64,000 nt of DNA from assembly GCA_020850695.1 (NCBI GenBank), contig JADZEF010000021.1, positions 1-64,000 of the forward strand, written 5' to 3'. Position numbers and translations under genes: made by a program. Under the pieces are notes generated by a model. That model saw nothing but the letters and a program-made list of their open reading frames with translations, made no database searches and was not told the DNA's origin. Every line of letters starts with the position of its first letter. The stretch's first letter is position 1. Origin of the DNA: Planctomycetaceae bacterium. Its GTDB lineage: Bacteria; Planctomycetota; Planctomycetia; Planctomycetales; Planctomycetaceae. Shown here in pieces: positions 28,690-38,322 of this stretch.

Positions 28690-29275
28690 GGTTCTCTCCA
28701 AGCGAGCCGATCGACGCATCAACACTTATTGTGGCAAAGTTCTTTCTTCTGTCCATCCTGACGGAAGAGTCGAACAATTTTTTTGTTCACGTCAGGGTTT
28801 ACGGGACAGCGCCGATTCGATTCTCCCTTCCAGTTGTTGGTCCCCGCCCTGACGTTACGGATTGAGGATGGTACGGAACGTGCGTTCTGTTCATCTCTTG
28901 GTCGCTGCTCCCATCTCTTCACAAGCCATGTTGCCGAAAACCCCCGGCAGCGTTGCCGCGCGTTGCCTCCCCGCCACATCCCCGCTCACGCGCCAAGGCC
29001 GATGATTCGCTTCAAGTCGAATTGTGAATGGCGCTTCGCGCCCGCGCTTCGGAATGTTGACGGCGACGGCACTGATTTTGTTCTTCGGTCCGCGGGGCGC
29101 TGCGAACGTCGTGGGATTGCTGCGCCCCTCATGTGCAACGTCGGACCAGAACGACAGGGTCGCGCCCGGATTCCAGGCATTCCCAGAGCCTGGCTTCTCC
29201 CGCCCCGCCGTGGTCGATCGGACGTCTGCAACCGCACCGCATTCCAGCCGCCGCAACGTCTCCCCTGGCAGCGAA
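28690..29275. other. Intergenic region between divergent DUF1501 and sigma-54 activator genes
   Basis: No gene is supported. A nine-base inverted pair (ACGTCAGGG near 28788 and CCCTGACGT near 28846) spans about 50 bp and could be an operator or a fortuitous match. Promoters for both flanking genes must lie here. Confidence 0.45.
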
Positions 29276-30709
<1,434 letters not shown>

Positions 30710-31103
30710 CGGCGACGACGTTCGAAGATTAACGCAAAGGCGCGAAGAGCGCTAAGACTTCGCCAGAAGAAAAGGGAGGAATCGCCGTCCGCTGTGGCGG
30801 TTGATCTCTTCCGAATGCAGATCGAATGCCCTGAAGCACGATCGGGAAGAGAGTTGAATGAGGAACCCAGGAAGGCAGGAAAAAGATATCGACTCGAAAG
30901 CCTGTGAATTGGGGCGTATCGAAAGTTCTGCTTCTTCCCGCATGTTCCCTGCCTTTTTCCTGATTTCCTGCGTTCCTTATTCACACCCCTTCTGACTGCC
31001 GATTTTATCGACCCGATTTCGTGGACCCGATTCCAGAATGCAGAGTTCTGCTTCTTGGCGTGTCTTCCTTGGCGTCCTTCGCGGCTTTGCGTCAGAGGCT
31101 TTC
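30710..31103. other. Intergenic region filled by nested mirrored-arm elements
   Basis: This gap between the converging sigma-54 activator and pseudouridine synthase genes contains no gene. Nearly all of it is accounted for by an outer element and an inner one, listed separately. Confidence 0.7.
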
Positions 31104-31112
31104 TCACCCCTC
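30721..31112. repeat. Mirrored-arm stutter element 6 (outer)
   Basis: The left arm reads TTAACGCAAAGGCGCGAAGA. The reverse complement of the right arm reads GAAAGCCTCTGACGCAAAGC then CGCGAAGGACGCC. Both belong to the CGCAAAG-type arms also seen at 6927-7099. A different element lies inside it. The right arm covers the last few codons of the convergent pseudouridine synthase gene. Confidence 0.7.
30856..30982. repeat. Mirrored-arm stutter element 7 (inner, nested in element 6)
   Basis: The left arm reads GAATGAGGAACCCAGGAAGG then CAGGAAAAAG. The reverse complement of the right arm reads GAATAAGGAACGCAGGAAAT then CAGGAAAAAG. About 26 of 30 positions match. The sub-repeat is CAGGAA, unlike the outer arms. 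Confidence 0.75.
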
Positions 31113-32129
31113 AGACTTCTTCGACTCCCGCCGCAACCGCTTCAGAAAGTCCGAAAGGTCCCGCGGAAGCGCCGCCTGGAACGACAGCGGTTTGTTCGTC
31201 ACCGGATGCCGGAACGACAAGCCCCCGGCATGCAGCGCCAGCCGAGGAGCCCCGCTGCGGTCCGGCGCCGGCTTCACTCCCATCGGTCCGCGGTAATCGC
31301 GATCCCCGCACAGCGGATGTCCGCTCTCCGCAAGGTGAATGCGGATCTGGTGCGTGCGTCCCGTCTCCAGCCGGCATTCCACGACCGTCCAGTCCTGAAC
31401 CCGCTCGACCGGCTTGATGTGCGTGACGGCCCGCTTGCCGACCGTTTCGTCGGTGACGCTGCCGCGCCGTCCGTCACCCCGATCGTCCGCGAGGAATGAC
31501 TCGATCGTCTGCTGCGTCACGTCTCCCGCGACGATCGCCGTGTAGATCCGCTCGTAGGCATGGTCGCGGAACATCTGGGTTAACGCCTCTTCCGCGGGAA
31601 TCGACCGCGCGAAGACCATCAGCCCGCTGGTGTCGCGATCGAGCCGGTGCACCGGACGGATGATCGGTTTCTGCGCGGCGCGTCGTTCCGCCGCCGGCCG
31701 GGGACGGCCGTGCGGGGCAGGCTTGTTCGATTTCGGCGGACCCGAGGCCGCCAGCTTGCGGGCAATGACAGTCGGCAGCAGATCAAGCAACGTCGGCAGG
31801 CGATCGCGGCGCCCGCTCGCCGAGACTTCATTGCCGTACCGCATCGTCGTCATGCCGGCCGGCTTCTCGACCACGGCCAGATGGTCGTCGAGGTATCGCA
31901 CCACGATGTCGGCGATCGTCGGCGGCGCCGATTGCGGGTAGTCGAGGACCTTCACGACGTCCCCCTCCCGCAACTCGCAGCTGCCATCGGTGCAGATGTT
32001 GCCGTTCAGCATGACCCGCCGCGACCGCACGAGCGAAGCCGTCGGTCCTTCTCCCTTCATCCAGGCGCGGAGCCCGGCATCGAGACTGCGGCCGCCGAAT
32101 TCTTCTCGAACGTGAATGGTGCGGGACAT
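31104..32129 (-). CDS. RluA/RluD-family pseudouridine synthase
   Basis: The 341-residue product has an S4-like N-terminal RNA-binding segment (LDAGLRAWM...SRRVMLNGNICTDG) and the catalytic motif HRLDRDTSGLMVFAR, whose aspartate performs the isomerisation. Further family blocks are RIYTAIVAGDV, RLETGRTHQIRIHLAESGHPLCGD and LALHAGGLSFRHP. It converts specific uridines in rRNA or tRNA to pseudouridine. A basic insert (about residues 130-150, KSNKPAPHGRPRPAAERR) precedes the catalytic motif and is longer than usual. Confidence 0.92.
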   Translation of the reverse strand: MSRTIHVREEFGGRSLDAGLRAWMKGEGPTASLVRSRRVMLNGNICTDGSCELREGDVVKVLDYPQSAPPTIADIVVRYLDDHLAVVEKPAGMTTMRYGNEVSASGRRDRLPTLLDLLPTVIARKLAASGPPKSNKPAPHGRPRPAAERRAAQKPIIRPVHRLDRDTSGLMVFARSIPAEEALTQMFRDHAYERIYTAIVAGDVTQQTIESFLADDRGDGRRGSVTDETVGKRAVTHIKPVERVQDWTVVECRLETGRTHQIRIHLAESGHPLCGDRDYRGPMGVKPAPDRSGAPRLALHAGGLSFRHPVTNKPLSFQAALPRDLSDFLKRLRRESKKSEG

Positions 32130-32681
32130 CAGCGGCGGGAGACGATCGGTGGAAGGAGCGGTACGGAGGGCGGTGCGACGCCGTCGAGAGTCGGACTGCG
32201 GATTCTAGCATGAGGCGGGACGTCGACGGAGTGTGCGACCGTTTGTGTCTCAATGGATGCGTTCCCTCTCTCGGTGAAGGAATTCTTGCTCGATGGGCAG
32301 TTCGAAAGACGAAAGACAGTGACTCACCACGGAGACACGGAGTCACGGAGAAGAGCAGAAGCCGTGGTGAGGGCTGGACCCGAGTCTGCGCGTACTCTGT
32401 GATCGCCAGAAGACTCTTCCGACCGGTCCGATGCCAGATTCTCCCCTTGCCTTTCTCCGTGTCTCCGTGTCTCCGTGGTGCAATAAATGCCTTTCGAACG
32501 TGCAACGACGCGATGCGGTCGGGATTCGCCGGAGGGAGCCAACTCCCGCACGCCGCGCGGACGTGGTATCCTCTCGACAGCGAAGACGTCGTGGCCGGTG
32601 GGGCGGGGGCGTCGTGCGAGGGGAGCGTTCGACCTCGAATACCTCGTTCGGTTCGACCACCTGAAGCCCAGAGACGTCGAT
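32130..32681. other. Intergenic region with a mirrored-arm element
   Basis: This region lies between the divergent pseudouridine synthase and STAS genes. It contains the element at 32321-32497. The rest, from 32498 on, should include the STAS promoter; an open frame there lacks coding character. Confidence 0.55.
32321..32497. repeat. Mirrored-arm stutter element 8 (CACGGAGA arms)
   Basis: The left arm reads CACCACGGAGACACGGAGTC then ACGGAGAAGAGC. The reverse complement of the right arm reads GAAAGGCATTTATTGCACCA then CGGAGACACGGAGACACGGAG. The arm sequence is the same type as at 17620-17838 and 46123-46304. Confidence 0.85.
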
Positions 32682-33047
32682 ATGCCCGTGCTCGGACGCG
32701 TGTTCCAGGTCGAAAACGCGGACAAGACGATGATCGTCCTCCCGCTCGGCCCGGCCATGAACTACCTCTACAAGGACGTTCACACCGAATCGAACGGCAT
32801 CCTCGAAGAGTTCATGCAGAAGAAGTACGTCAACGTCCTCATCGACCTGAGCAAGGTCGACTACATCGATTCGATCATCATCGGAGCCATCATCCGGGTC
32901 CTTCAGAAAGCCAAGGCGGCCGGTGGGCACGCGATCTTCTGCCATGCGACGGAGAACATGCAGGAGATCCTCGAGTCGATCAAGATCGGCAAGCTCTGGC
33001 CGCTCTATGCGACGCGCGAGGAAGCGCTGGCGGCGCTGCAGGGATGA
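32682..33047 (+). CDS. STAS-domain anti-sigma-factor antagonist
   Basis: The 121-residue product starts MPVLGRVFQVENADKTMIVL at 32682 and is a single STAS domain. The conserved block KYVNVLIDLSKVDYIDSIIIGAIIRVLQKA matches the region that usually ends D-S-(S/T)-G. Here the phosphorylated serine is followed by isoleucines (IDSIIIGA), an uncommon form. LHS segments NILEEF and ATENMQEILESIK complete the domain. It probably binds an anti-sigma factor or regulator in a partner-switching system; no kinase or phosphatase partner adjoins it. Confidence 0.85.
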   Translation: MPVLGRVFQVENADKTMIVLPLGPAMNYLYKDVHTESNGILEEFMQKKYVNVLIDLSKVDYIDSIIIGAIIRVLQKAKAAGGHAIFCHATENMQEILESIKIGKLWPLYATREEALAALQG

Positions 33048-33208
33048 AAGCCGTGCGAACCCGCAAGCGATCATGGCAGGTCGCTCGATTCGACGCGACT
33101 TGTGAGGCCGCAGGGCGAGCCATCCACTCCAGGTAACATCGTTCATTTTTTCGACGGCTCAGTACAGTTCACCTCTCTTTATTCATTCGAAACCAGGCTG
33201 AGGATTCC

Positions 33209-34597
33209 GTGCGGATTGCTTACTTTGATTGCTCCACCGGCATCGCCGGAGACATGACCCTCGCGGCTCTGATCGATGCGGGGGTCGATGCCGACGCGGT
33301 GAAGGCGGGGATCGCCTCGCTCAAGCTGCCGGGCGTCGAGCTTGTGACGAAGAACGTGATGCGCGGCGGCTTCCGCGCCACGCACGTCCAGGTGAAGCAC
33401 CCCGAGCAGCACGCCCACCGCCACCTCTCCGACATCCGCAAGCTGATTGAAGAGGCCGAAGGTCTCACCGACATTCAGCGCGACATCGCGGTGCGGATCT
33501 TCGAATCGATCGGCCAGGCCGAGGCCAAGGTGCACGGGACGACTATCGAGAAGATCCACTTCCACGAAGTGGGAGCGATCGACTCGATCGTCGACATCGT
33601 GGGAGCAGCCATTGCCCTCGACCTGATCGACGTCGACCGGCTCGTCTGCAGCCCGATCCCGACGGGACGCGGCCAAGTGAAGATCGACCACGGCGTCTGC
33701 TCGATTCCGACCCCCGCCACCGCCGAGTTGCTCAAGGGAATTCCGCTCGTCGACCTGCCGGTCGATGCCGAGCTGACGACGCCGACCGGGGCCGCCATCA
33801 TCTCGACGCTGTGCGAGGAGTTCGGCAGCCTGCCGACGATGCGGATCGACCGCATCGGGTACGGTGCCGGCACGCGCGAACTCTCCGGCCGGGCGAACAT
33901 TCTGCGGGTGCTGGTGGGCGAGACGGTCGAAGATGAAGAATCGGAAGTCGTCGTGCTGCTGGAGTCGAACCTCGACGACGTCTCGCCGGAAGTGATCGGC
34001 TACACGAAACGTGCGCTTCTCAAGGCGGGTGCCCTCGATGTCTGGTCGACGCCGATCCAGATGAAAAAGGATCGCCCGGGCGTCATCCTGAGCGTGCTGT
34101 GCGAGCCGGCCCACGTTCGCAAGCTCGAAGCCATCGTCTTCCAGGAAACCGAGACCTTCGGCGTCCGCCGGTCGCGCATCGAACGCAGCGTCCGCAATCG
34201 CCGCGAATACACGGTTCAGACCGGCTACGGCCTCGTGAAGGGGAAGCTCGGCTGGCGCGCCGGCGAGGCGGCGGTCTTCACTCCCGAGTACGAAGACTGC
34301 GCCAAGCTGGCCACCCAGCACAAGGTCCCGCTCCGAGACGTCTACCGCGCGGCCGAGGCGAGCTTCGCCTTCTCGGTCGATGAAGACGACGAGCATGACC
34401 ACGATTGCGGGCACGATCACGACTGCGAACACGACCACGACGTCGACATGGAAGACGACGTCCACACCCACGATCACGCGCACGACCATTCCCACGATCA
34501 TGGCCACAGCCATGACCACTCTCACGACCACAGCCACGATCATTCGCATGACCATGGGCACGATCACGATCATGCGGATGACGACGACGAGGAATGA
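33209..34597 (+). CDS. larC: LarC, nickel insertion protein for the lactate-racemase nickel-pincer cofactor
   Basis: The 462-residue product starts at a GTG (MRIAYFDCSTGIAGDMTLAAL). It has the LarC blocks HRHLSDIRKLI, FHEVGAIDSIVDIVGAAIALD, LEANLDD-like ESNLDDVSPEVIGY and TFGVRRSRIER. LarC inserts nickel into pyridinium-3,5-bisthiocarboxylate mononucleotide using CTP. The last ~70 residues are almost only His and Asp with some Glu/Ala, an extreme metal-binding tail. Unlike the Lactobacillus protein it is one uninterrupted frame. No larA, larB or larE lies in the window. panC follows closely and may be co-transcribed. Confidence 0.93.
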   Translation: MRIAYFDCSTGIAGDMTLAALIDAGVDADAVKAGIASLKLPGVELVTKNVMRGGFRATHVQVKHPEQHAHRHLSDIRKLIEEAEGLTDIQRDIAVRIFESIGQAEAKVHGTTIEKIHFHEVGAIDSIVDIVGAAIALDLIDVDRLVCSPIPTGRGQVKIDHGVCSIPTPATAELLKGIPLVDLPVDAELTTPTGAAIISTLCEEFGSLPTMRIDRIGYGAGTRELSGRANILRVLVGETVEDEESEVVVLLESNLDDVSPEVIGYTKRALLKAGALDVWSTPIQMKKDRPGVILSVLCEPAHVRKLEAIVFQETETFGVRRSRIERSVRNRREYTVQTGYGLVKGKLGWRAGEAAVFTPEYEDCAKLATQHKVPLRDVYRAAEASFAFSVDEDDEHDHDCGHDHDCEHDHDVDMEDDVHTHDHAHDHSHDHGHSHDHSHDHSHDHSHDHGHDHDHADDDDEE

Positions 34598-34669
34598 TGC
34601 CGTGGAACGACACATCCCGGCCCGCATTGCGAACTGACCTCCTGCACTCGATTCGACGTCCCGCACTCC

Positions 34670-35518
34670 ATGCTCGCCACGCCGTCTCTCACTGAACTCC
34701 GTCAGCACGTCGCACAGGCCCGGGCCAAGGGTCTCAAAGTCGGACTCGTCCCGACGATGGGTGCCCTGCACGCCGGTCACCGCAGCCTCGTCGAAACGTG
34801 CCGCAGCGAATGCGGCTTCGTCGTCGCGACGATCTTCGTCAATCCGACGCAATTCGGACCCAACGAAGACTTCACGCGCTACCCCCGCACGCTCGAAGCC
34901 GACCTCGAAATGTGCCGTGCGGCAGGGGCCGACCTGGTCTTCCATCCCGAGACCGCGTCGGTCTATCCCGAAGGCTTCAGCACCTACGTCGATGTCGAGG
35001 GGATCACCGCACGCCTCGAAGGGGAAAGCCGGCCCGGCCACTTCCGTGGCGTGGCCACCGTCGTGTTGAAACTGTTCAACATGGCGCAGGCCGACGTTGC
35101 CTACTTCGGCCAGAAGGACTACCAGCAGCAGCTTCTGATCCGCACCATGTGCCGCGACCTCGACGTCCCCATCGAGATCCGCACCTGCCCCACCATCCGC
35201 GAACCGGATGGCCTGGCGCTCAGCAGCCGCAACCGCTACCTCAGCCCCGCCGAGCGCGCGAAGGCGCTCAGCCTTTCGAAAGCGCTGCGGATGGCCGAGC
35301 GGTTGCTGCAGGCCGGCGAGAAGAACGTCTCGGCGGTGCGGGCCGCGATGATGGCCGTCCTCGAAGAACCGACCGGGGTCCGCGTGGACTATGCGTCCGT
35401 CTCCGATCCGCACACACTGGCGGAACTGACCACGCCACAACCCGAGATGGTGGCCCTGGTCGCAGCCCGCGTCGGGACGACGCGACTCATTGACAACCTG
35501 TGGATCTCGATTCCGTAG
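34670..35518 (+). CDS. panC: Pantothenate synthetase
   Basis: The 282-residue product has the expected length and motifs: VPTMGALHAGHRSLV with the HxGH nucleotide-binding signature, FVNPTQFGPNEDFTRYPR, YFGQKDYQQQLLI and LALSSRNRYL (the KMSKS-like loop). It ligates pantoate and beta-alanine with ATP to make pantothenate for coenzyme A. It follows larC by about 70 bp on the same strand. Other pantothenate genes are not adjacent. Confidence 0.96.
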   Translation: MLATPSLTELRQHVAQARAKGLKVGLVPTMGALHAGHRSLVETCRSECGFVVATIFVNPTQFGPNEDFTRYPRTLEADLEMCRAAGADLVFHPETASVYPEGFSTYVDVEGITARLEGESRPGHFRGVATVVLKLFNMAQADVAYFGQKDYQQQLLIRTMCRDLDVPIEIRTCPTIREPDGLALSSRNRYLSPAERAKALSLSKALRMAERLLQAGEKNVSAVRAAMMAVLEEPTGVRVDYASVSDPHTLAELTTPQPEMVALVAARVGTTRLIDNLWISIP

Positions 35519-35549
35519 ATCGTGCTATTCTCGTGACTTCCGGTCGGCC

Positions 35550-35664
35550 AGCGGGGCCACGGAAACGACGAATGGGGCAGAGCGGCACGGAACGGATGCG
35601 ATCCTGGGCGGTGAAATCTCTCCCTTCCGTATGCTCCGTCCCATCCGTCGTTTCCGTGGCCCCT
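35550..35664. repeat. Mirrored-arm stutter element 9 (GCCACGGAAACGACG arms)
   Basis: The left arm begins GGGGCCACGGAAACGACGAA then TGGGGCAGAGC. The reverse complement of the right arm begins GGGGCCACGGAAACGACGGA then TGGGACGGAGC. The first 18 bases are identical and the next differences are transitions. It lies between panC and the Nif3-like gene. Confidence 0.85.
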
Positions 35665-35743
35665 GAGCGCGACGATCGAACAACCCCGCAAGCTCCAACC
35701 TGACAGCGATCAGGGCACTGCACCTCGTGACTGACAACCTGCA

Positions 35744-36562
35744 ATGACCTCCATTGATGACATCGCCACATTTCTCGATTCGTTCGCTCCCCGTTCGCTG
35801 GCCGACGATTGGGACAACGTCGGACTGCTGGTCGGCGATCGACAGTCTCCCGCACATCGCCTGATGACGTGCCTGACGCTGACGCCCGACGTGGCGGCTG
35901 AAGCCATCGAAGAAAAGTGCGACCTGGTCATCACGCACCATCCGGTGCTGTTCAGGGCCGTGAAGCGATTGACGACCGATAGCGTCGAAGGGACGACGCT
36001 GCTCAACCTCATTCGCAGCGGGATCTCGGTCTACTCGCCCCACACGGGCTATGACAGTGCGGCCGGCGGCATCAACCGTCAGCTGGCCGAGCGGCTTGAG
36101 CTCACCGACATCCGCCCGCTGCGTCCGGCTGTTGGCGGGATGCAGGCGGGGACAGTGGAGATCGACAACGCCGCGGGCGGAGGTCGCTATGGCGCGCTTC
36201 CCGCACCGATGTCGCTCGCTGCATTCCTGGACCATGTCCGCCAGAAGCTGGGGGTGGCTCCCCTGCCTTACGTCGGCGATCTGGATATGAAGCTGTCGCA
36301 GGTTGCGGTGGCGTGCGGATCGGCGGCGGAGTTTCTGAGCGATGCGGTGCGTCACGATTGCCAGGTGTTGCTGACCGGCGAGGCCCGCTTTCACGCGTGC
36401 CTCGAAGCCCGCTCGGAAGGGATCGCACTCGTGCTGCCGGGACATTACGCCACGGAGCGTCCCGCGCTGGAACATCTCGCGACGGTGCTGGGGGCGCAGT
36501 TCTCCGAAGCCGCGGTCTGGGCGAGCCGCCGCGAATGCGATCCTGTTCAATGGATCGAGTGA
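35744..36562 (+). CDS. Nif3-like dinuclear metal-centre protein
   Basis: The 272-residue product carries the Nif3/YbgI signatures: WDNVGLLVGD near the N-terminus, CDLVITHHPVLFRAVKRLTTD with metal-binding histidines, VYSPHTGYDSAAGGINRQLAE and, near the C-terminus, LLTGEARFHACLEA and LPGHYATERPALEHL. The family forms hexamers with a dinuclear metal site, often annotated as a GTP cyclohydrolase I relative, with function still unclear. It follows the repeat element after panC and converges on the sigma-factor gene. Confidence 0.93.
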   Translation: MTSIDDIATFLDSFAPRSLADDWDNVGLLVGDRQSPAHRLMTCLTLTPDVAAEAIEEKCDLVITHHPVLFRAVKRLTTDSVEGTTLLNLIRSGISVYSPHTGYDSAAGGINRQLAERLELTDIRPLRPAVGGMQAGTVEIDNAAGGGRYGALPAPMSLAAFLDHVRQKLGVAPLPYVGDLDMKLSQVAVACGSAAEFLSDAVRHDCQVLLTGEARFHACLEARSEGIALVLPGHYATERPALEHLATVLGAQFSEAAVWASRRECDPVQWIE

Positions 36563-36571
36563 AGCATTCGC

Positions 36572-37147
36572 TCAGGAAACGGGATGCCGCGTGCGCATCT
36601 TTTCGCGGGCGCGGGAGAGCATTGAGCCGACGGTGTTCTCGGCCACGCCCAGCGCCGCACTGATCTCGCGGTAAGACTTCCCTTCGATGTGGAACATCTT
36701 GACCGCTTCGGCGTCGACGGCGGGAAGCTCTTCGAGCATCCTCTGAACTTCTTCCTGGCTCTCGACGCGCGGGCCGTCGTGCGAGACGTGCGCGCTCTCG
36801 AGCGCCGTCTGGCTGGCGGCGACGTGTCCAAGCGCTTCCGCCATCCGGCGCTTCGACATTTCGCGGACGACGACGCGCCGGGCCACGACCGCCAGGTAGG
36901 TCGCAAGCGAACTCTTGCCGCGGAAGTGACGCAGCACCGCGAAGTTGTTCGCCAGGAGCGTCAGGAAAATCTCGGCTGACAGGTCGTCGACATCTTCCGA
37001 CGTCGTCTTCACACTCCGTGCGTGAGCCGTGTGCTGAATGACGTGCACGAACAGCCCGAGAAACCGGTCAACAAACTCCTTCCAGGCGCCGGGTTCCTCT
37101 GCCAGGCAGCGTTTCAGCAGCTGGCGATCAATCTCGGTGAGAGCCAC
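36572..37147 (-). CDS. ECF-like RNA polymerase sigma factor
   Basis: The 191-residue product has region 2 (DVDDLSAEIFLTLLANNFAVLRHFRGKSSLATYLAVVARRVVVREM) and region 4 (EELPAVDAEAVKMFHIEGKSYREISAALGVAENTVGSMLSRAREKM). The acidic linker between them is typical. The start is placed at GTG 37147 (VALTEIDRQLLKR), with GGGAG about ten bases upstream; the longer upstream frame is repeat-derived. Region 4's KSYREISAALGVAENTVGS gives the -35-binding helix-turn-helix. No anti-sigma factor is adjacent. Confidence 0.9.
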   Translation of the reverse strand: MALTEIDRQLLKRCLAEEPGAWKEFVDRFLGLFVHVIQHTAHARSVKTTSEDVDDLSAEIFLTLLANNFAVLRHFRGKSSLATYLAVVARRVVVREMSKRRMAEALGHVAASQTALESAHVSHDGPRVESQEEVQRMLEELPAVDAEAVKMFHIEGKSYREISAALGVAENTVGSMLSRAREKMRTRHPVS

Positions 37148-37456
37148 TGGACGGGTACTCCCGACGCTCGGACAAGAACGTTCAATTAAACCGTCGCACC
37201 CTGCAACTGTAGCCGTGCTTCTGAGACCTGACAAGATGCCACTTTGCGGGGTTCTGCCTGAAAAGGGTGTTAACGCAAACCGGCAAAGTGTGCGAAGAAA
37301 CGCAATGAGGGGACCGCAAACCACAGGAAATCCGAGGCTGCGGGAGGGAAATGACCAGATTCGGCGCCTGCCTTTGCGCTGGAGCGCCCACCCATTGTTA
37401 ATTGTGTGCTTCGACGTCGCGTTTGCCCGCCTGATTGTCGGCGAATCGGAGAGGCA

Positions 37457-37605
37457 GAAAGGCATTTCCCGCGAATGGCGCGAATCAGCGCGAATGAAGA
37501 CGAAATACAATCCAACCGAAACCAATCCACGTGATCCATTCCCGGCTCTGAATTCTTTCTGGCTTTCATTCGCATCTGTTCGCGCCATTCGCGGGCAACT
37601 CTTTC
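37457..37605. repeat. Mirrored-arm stutter element 10 (GCGAATG arms)
   Basis: The left arm reads GAAAGGCATTTCCCGCGAAT then GGCGCGAATCAGCGCGAATGA. The reverse complement of the right arm reads GAAAGAGTTGCCCGCGAATG then GCGCGAACAGATGCGAATGA. The left arm carries the shared boundary motif GAAAGGCATTT. Confidence 0.82.
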
Positions 37606-37679
37606 CTCCTCCCGAACGCGCGCGGCGGCTTGCGACCAATCCTCAAAGGCTCAAGCTACGGAAGAAGCGTTAAAAGAAG

Positions 37680-37705
37680 AAGGCGGCCGATTGCTCGACC
37701 GCCTT
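37680..37705 (-). terminator. Hairpin followed by a pyrimidine/T-rich tract on the minus strand
   Basis: AAGGCGG pairs with CCGCCTT over a 12-base loop. Read on the minus strand it is followed by CTTCTTTT. It could end a minus-strand transcript from the lysine-rich gene. Confidence 0.45.
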
Positions 37706-37845
37706 CCATGATTTCAGTGAGACCGGATGACGTGAGTCGAGGTCCGGTCCCGGCGGGAGCGACACGAGCGATGTGCGACCATCGTGTTGTGTCGAATCTC
37801 CTCAGGCTGGTTGAGCGTTGCGAATCGCTTCGCCCCAAGAACATC

Positions 37846-37865
37846 GGCCCGCCCGAAAGCGGGCC
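37846..37865 (-). terminator. Seven-base-pair GC hairpin after the lysine-rich gene
   Basis: GGCCCGC pairs with GCGGGCC across CCGAAA. It lies 53-72 bases beyond the stop of the minus-strand histone-like gene. Without a strong T-run on that side it is only a plausible terminator. Confidence 0.45.
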
Positions 37866-37917
37866 TCTTGAATCTTGTTCTCAACCCGCCAGATGCGCGT
37901 CGAAGAATGGACTCGAA

Positions 37918-38046
37918 TCAGCTCGCCGGGCTGGCGGTCTTCTTCGCGGCCGTCTTCTTCTTCGGCGCCTTCTTCGCGGCCTTCTTCGACGCCTTCTTGG
38001 TCGCCGCCTTCTTGGCCGCCTTCTTCGCTGCTTTCTTCTTAGCCAC
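37918..38046 (-). CDS. Small lysine/alanine-rich histone-H1-like protein
   Basis: The 42-residue product is almost all Lys and Ala in KKAAKKAA-type repeats, ending TAAKKTASPAS. It would bind DNA or RNA by charge alone, like bacterial histone-H1-like tails; it is too short for an H1 globular domain. The start is GTG 38046 because AGGAGG (38054-38059) is seven bases upstream. The in-frame ATG at 38052 is one base from that site and unlikely. The gene is easily missed by length cut-offs. Confidence 0.78.
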   Translation of the reverse strand: MAKKKAAKKAAKKAATKKASKKAAKKAPKKKTAAKKTASPAS

Positions 38047-38142
38047 CGTCATACCTCCTGAAAGGACGCAACGGGTGACCGCTTTGCCGCTGGCTTACCG
38101 GGCTTGATCGGCAATGCTGGTCACGCACACCCAACACATCCC

Positions 38143-38162
38143 GCCTGGCAACCGTGCCAGGC
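38143..38162 (-). promoter_or_regulatory. Hairpin in the long leader of the lysine-rich gene
   Basis: GCCTGGCA pairs with TGCCAGGC around the four-base loop ACCG, an eight-base perfect stem. It lies about 100 bases upstream of the gene's start in the presumed leader. Confidence 0.4.
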
Positions 38163-38294
38163 AGTGGTCTGCCGGAAGCTTTGAGTTCTCATTTTCACCG
38201 CGTGCTGACCACCACGATTGGTCTTCGTTGATGGCCTGCACGCTTTGAAGATTCGTACTCTTGACTTCCAAGCCTGACCTTCAATTCGTGATCA

Positions 38295-38322
38295 TCCTAC
38301 GTTTTTCATTTTTTCTTGCAAC
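38295..38322 (-). promoter_or_regulatory. Candidate sigma-70-type promoter for the lysine-rich gene
   Basis: Read on the minus strand, TTGCAA is followed after 16 bases by TAGGAT, each matching four of six consensus bases. It would give a leader of about 240 bases. The A-rich spacer is unlike the surrounding GC-rich DNA. Confidence 0.35.

Larger units (their letters stand above)
37148..37917. other. Intergenic region with a mirrored-arm element and two hairpins
   Basis: No gene is supported between the sigma factor and the lysine-rich gene. It holds the element at 37457-37605, a looser run of CGCAAA-type sub-repeats near 37270-37320 and two terminator-like hairpins listed separately. Confidence 0.6.

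Noticed and set aside
34380-34597. The CAT/GAC-rich repeats near the end of larC as a DNA repeat element
   Set aside because: They encode the in-frame His/Asp tail of LarC and stop at its stop codon.
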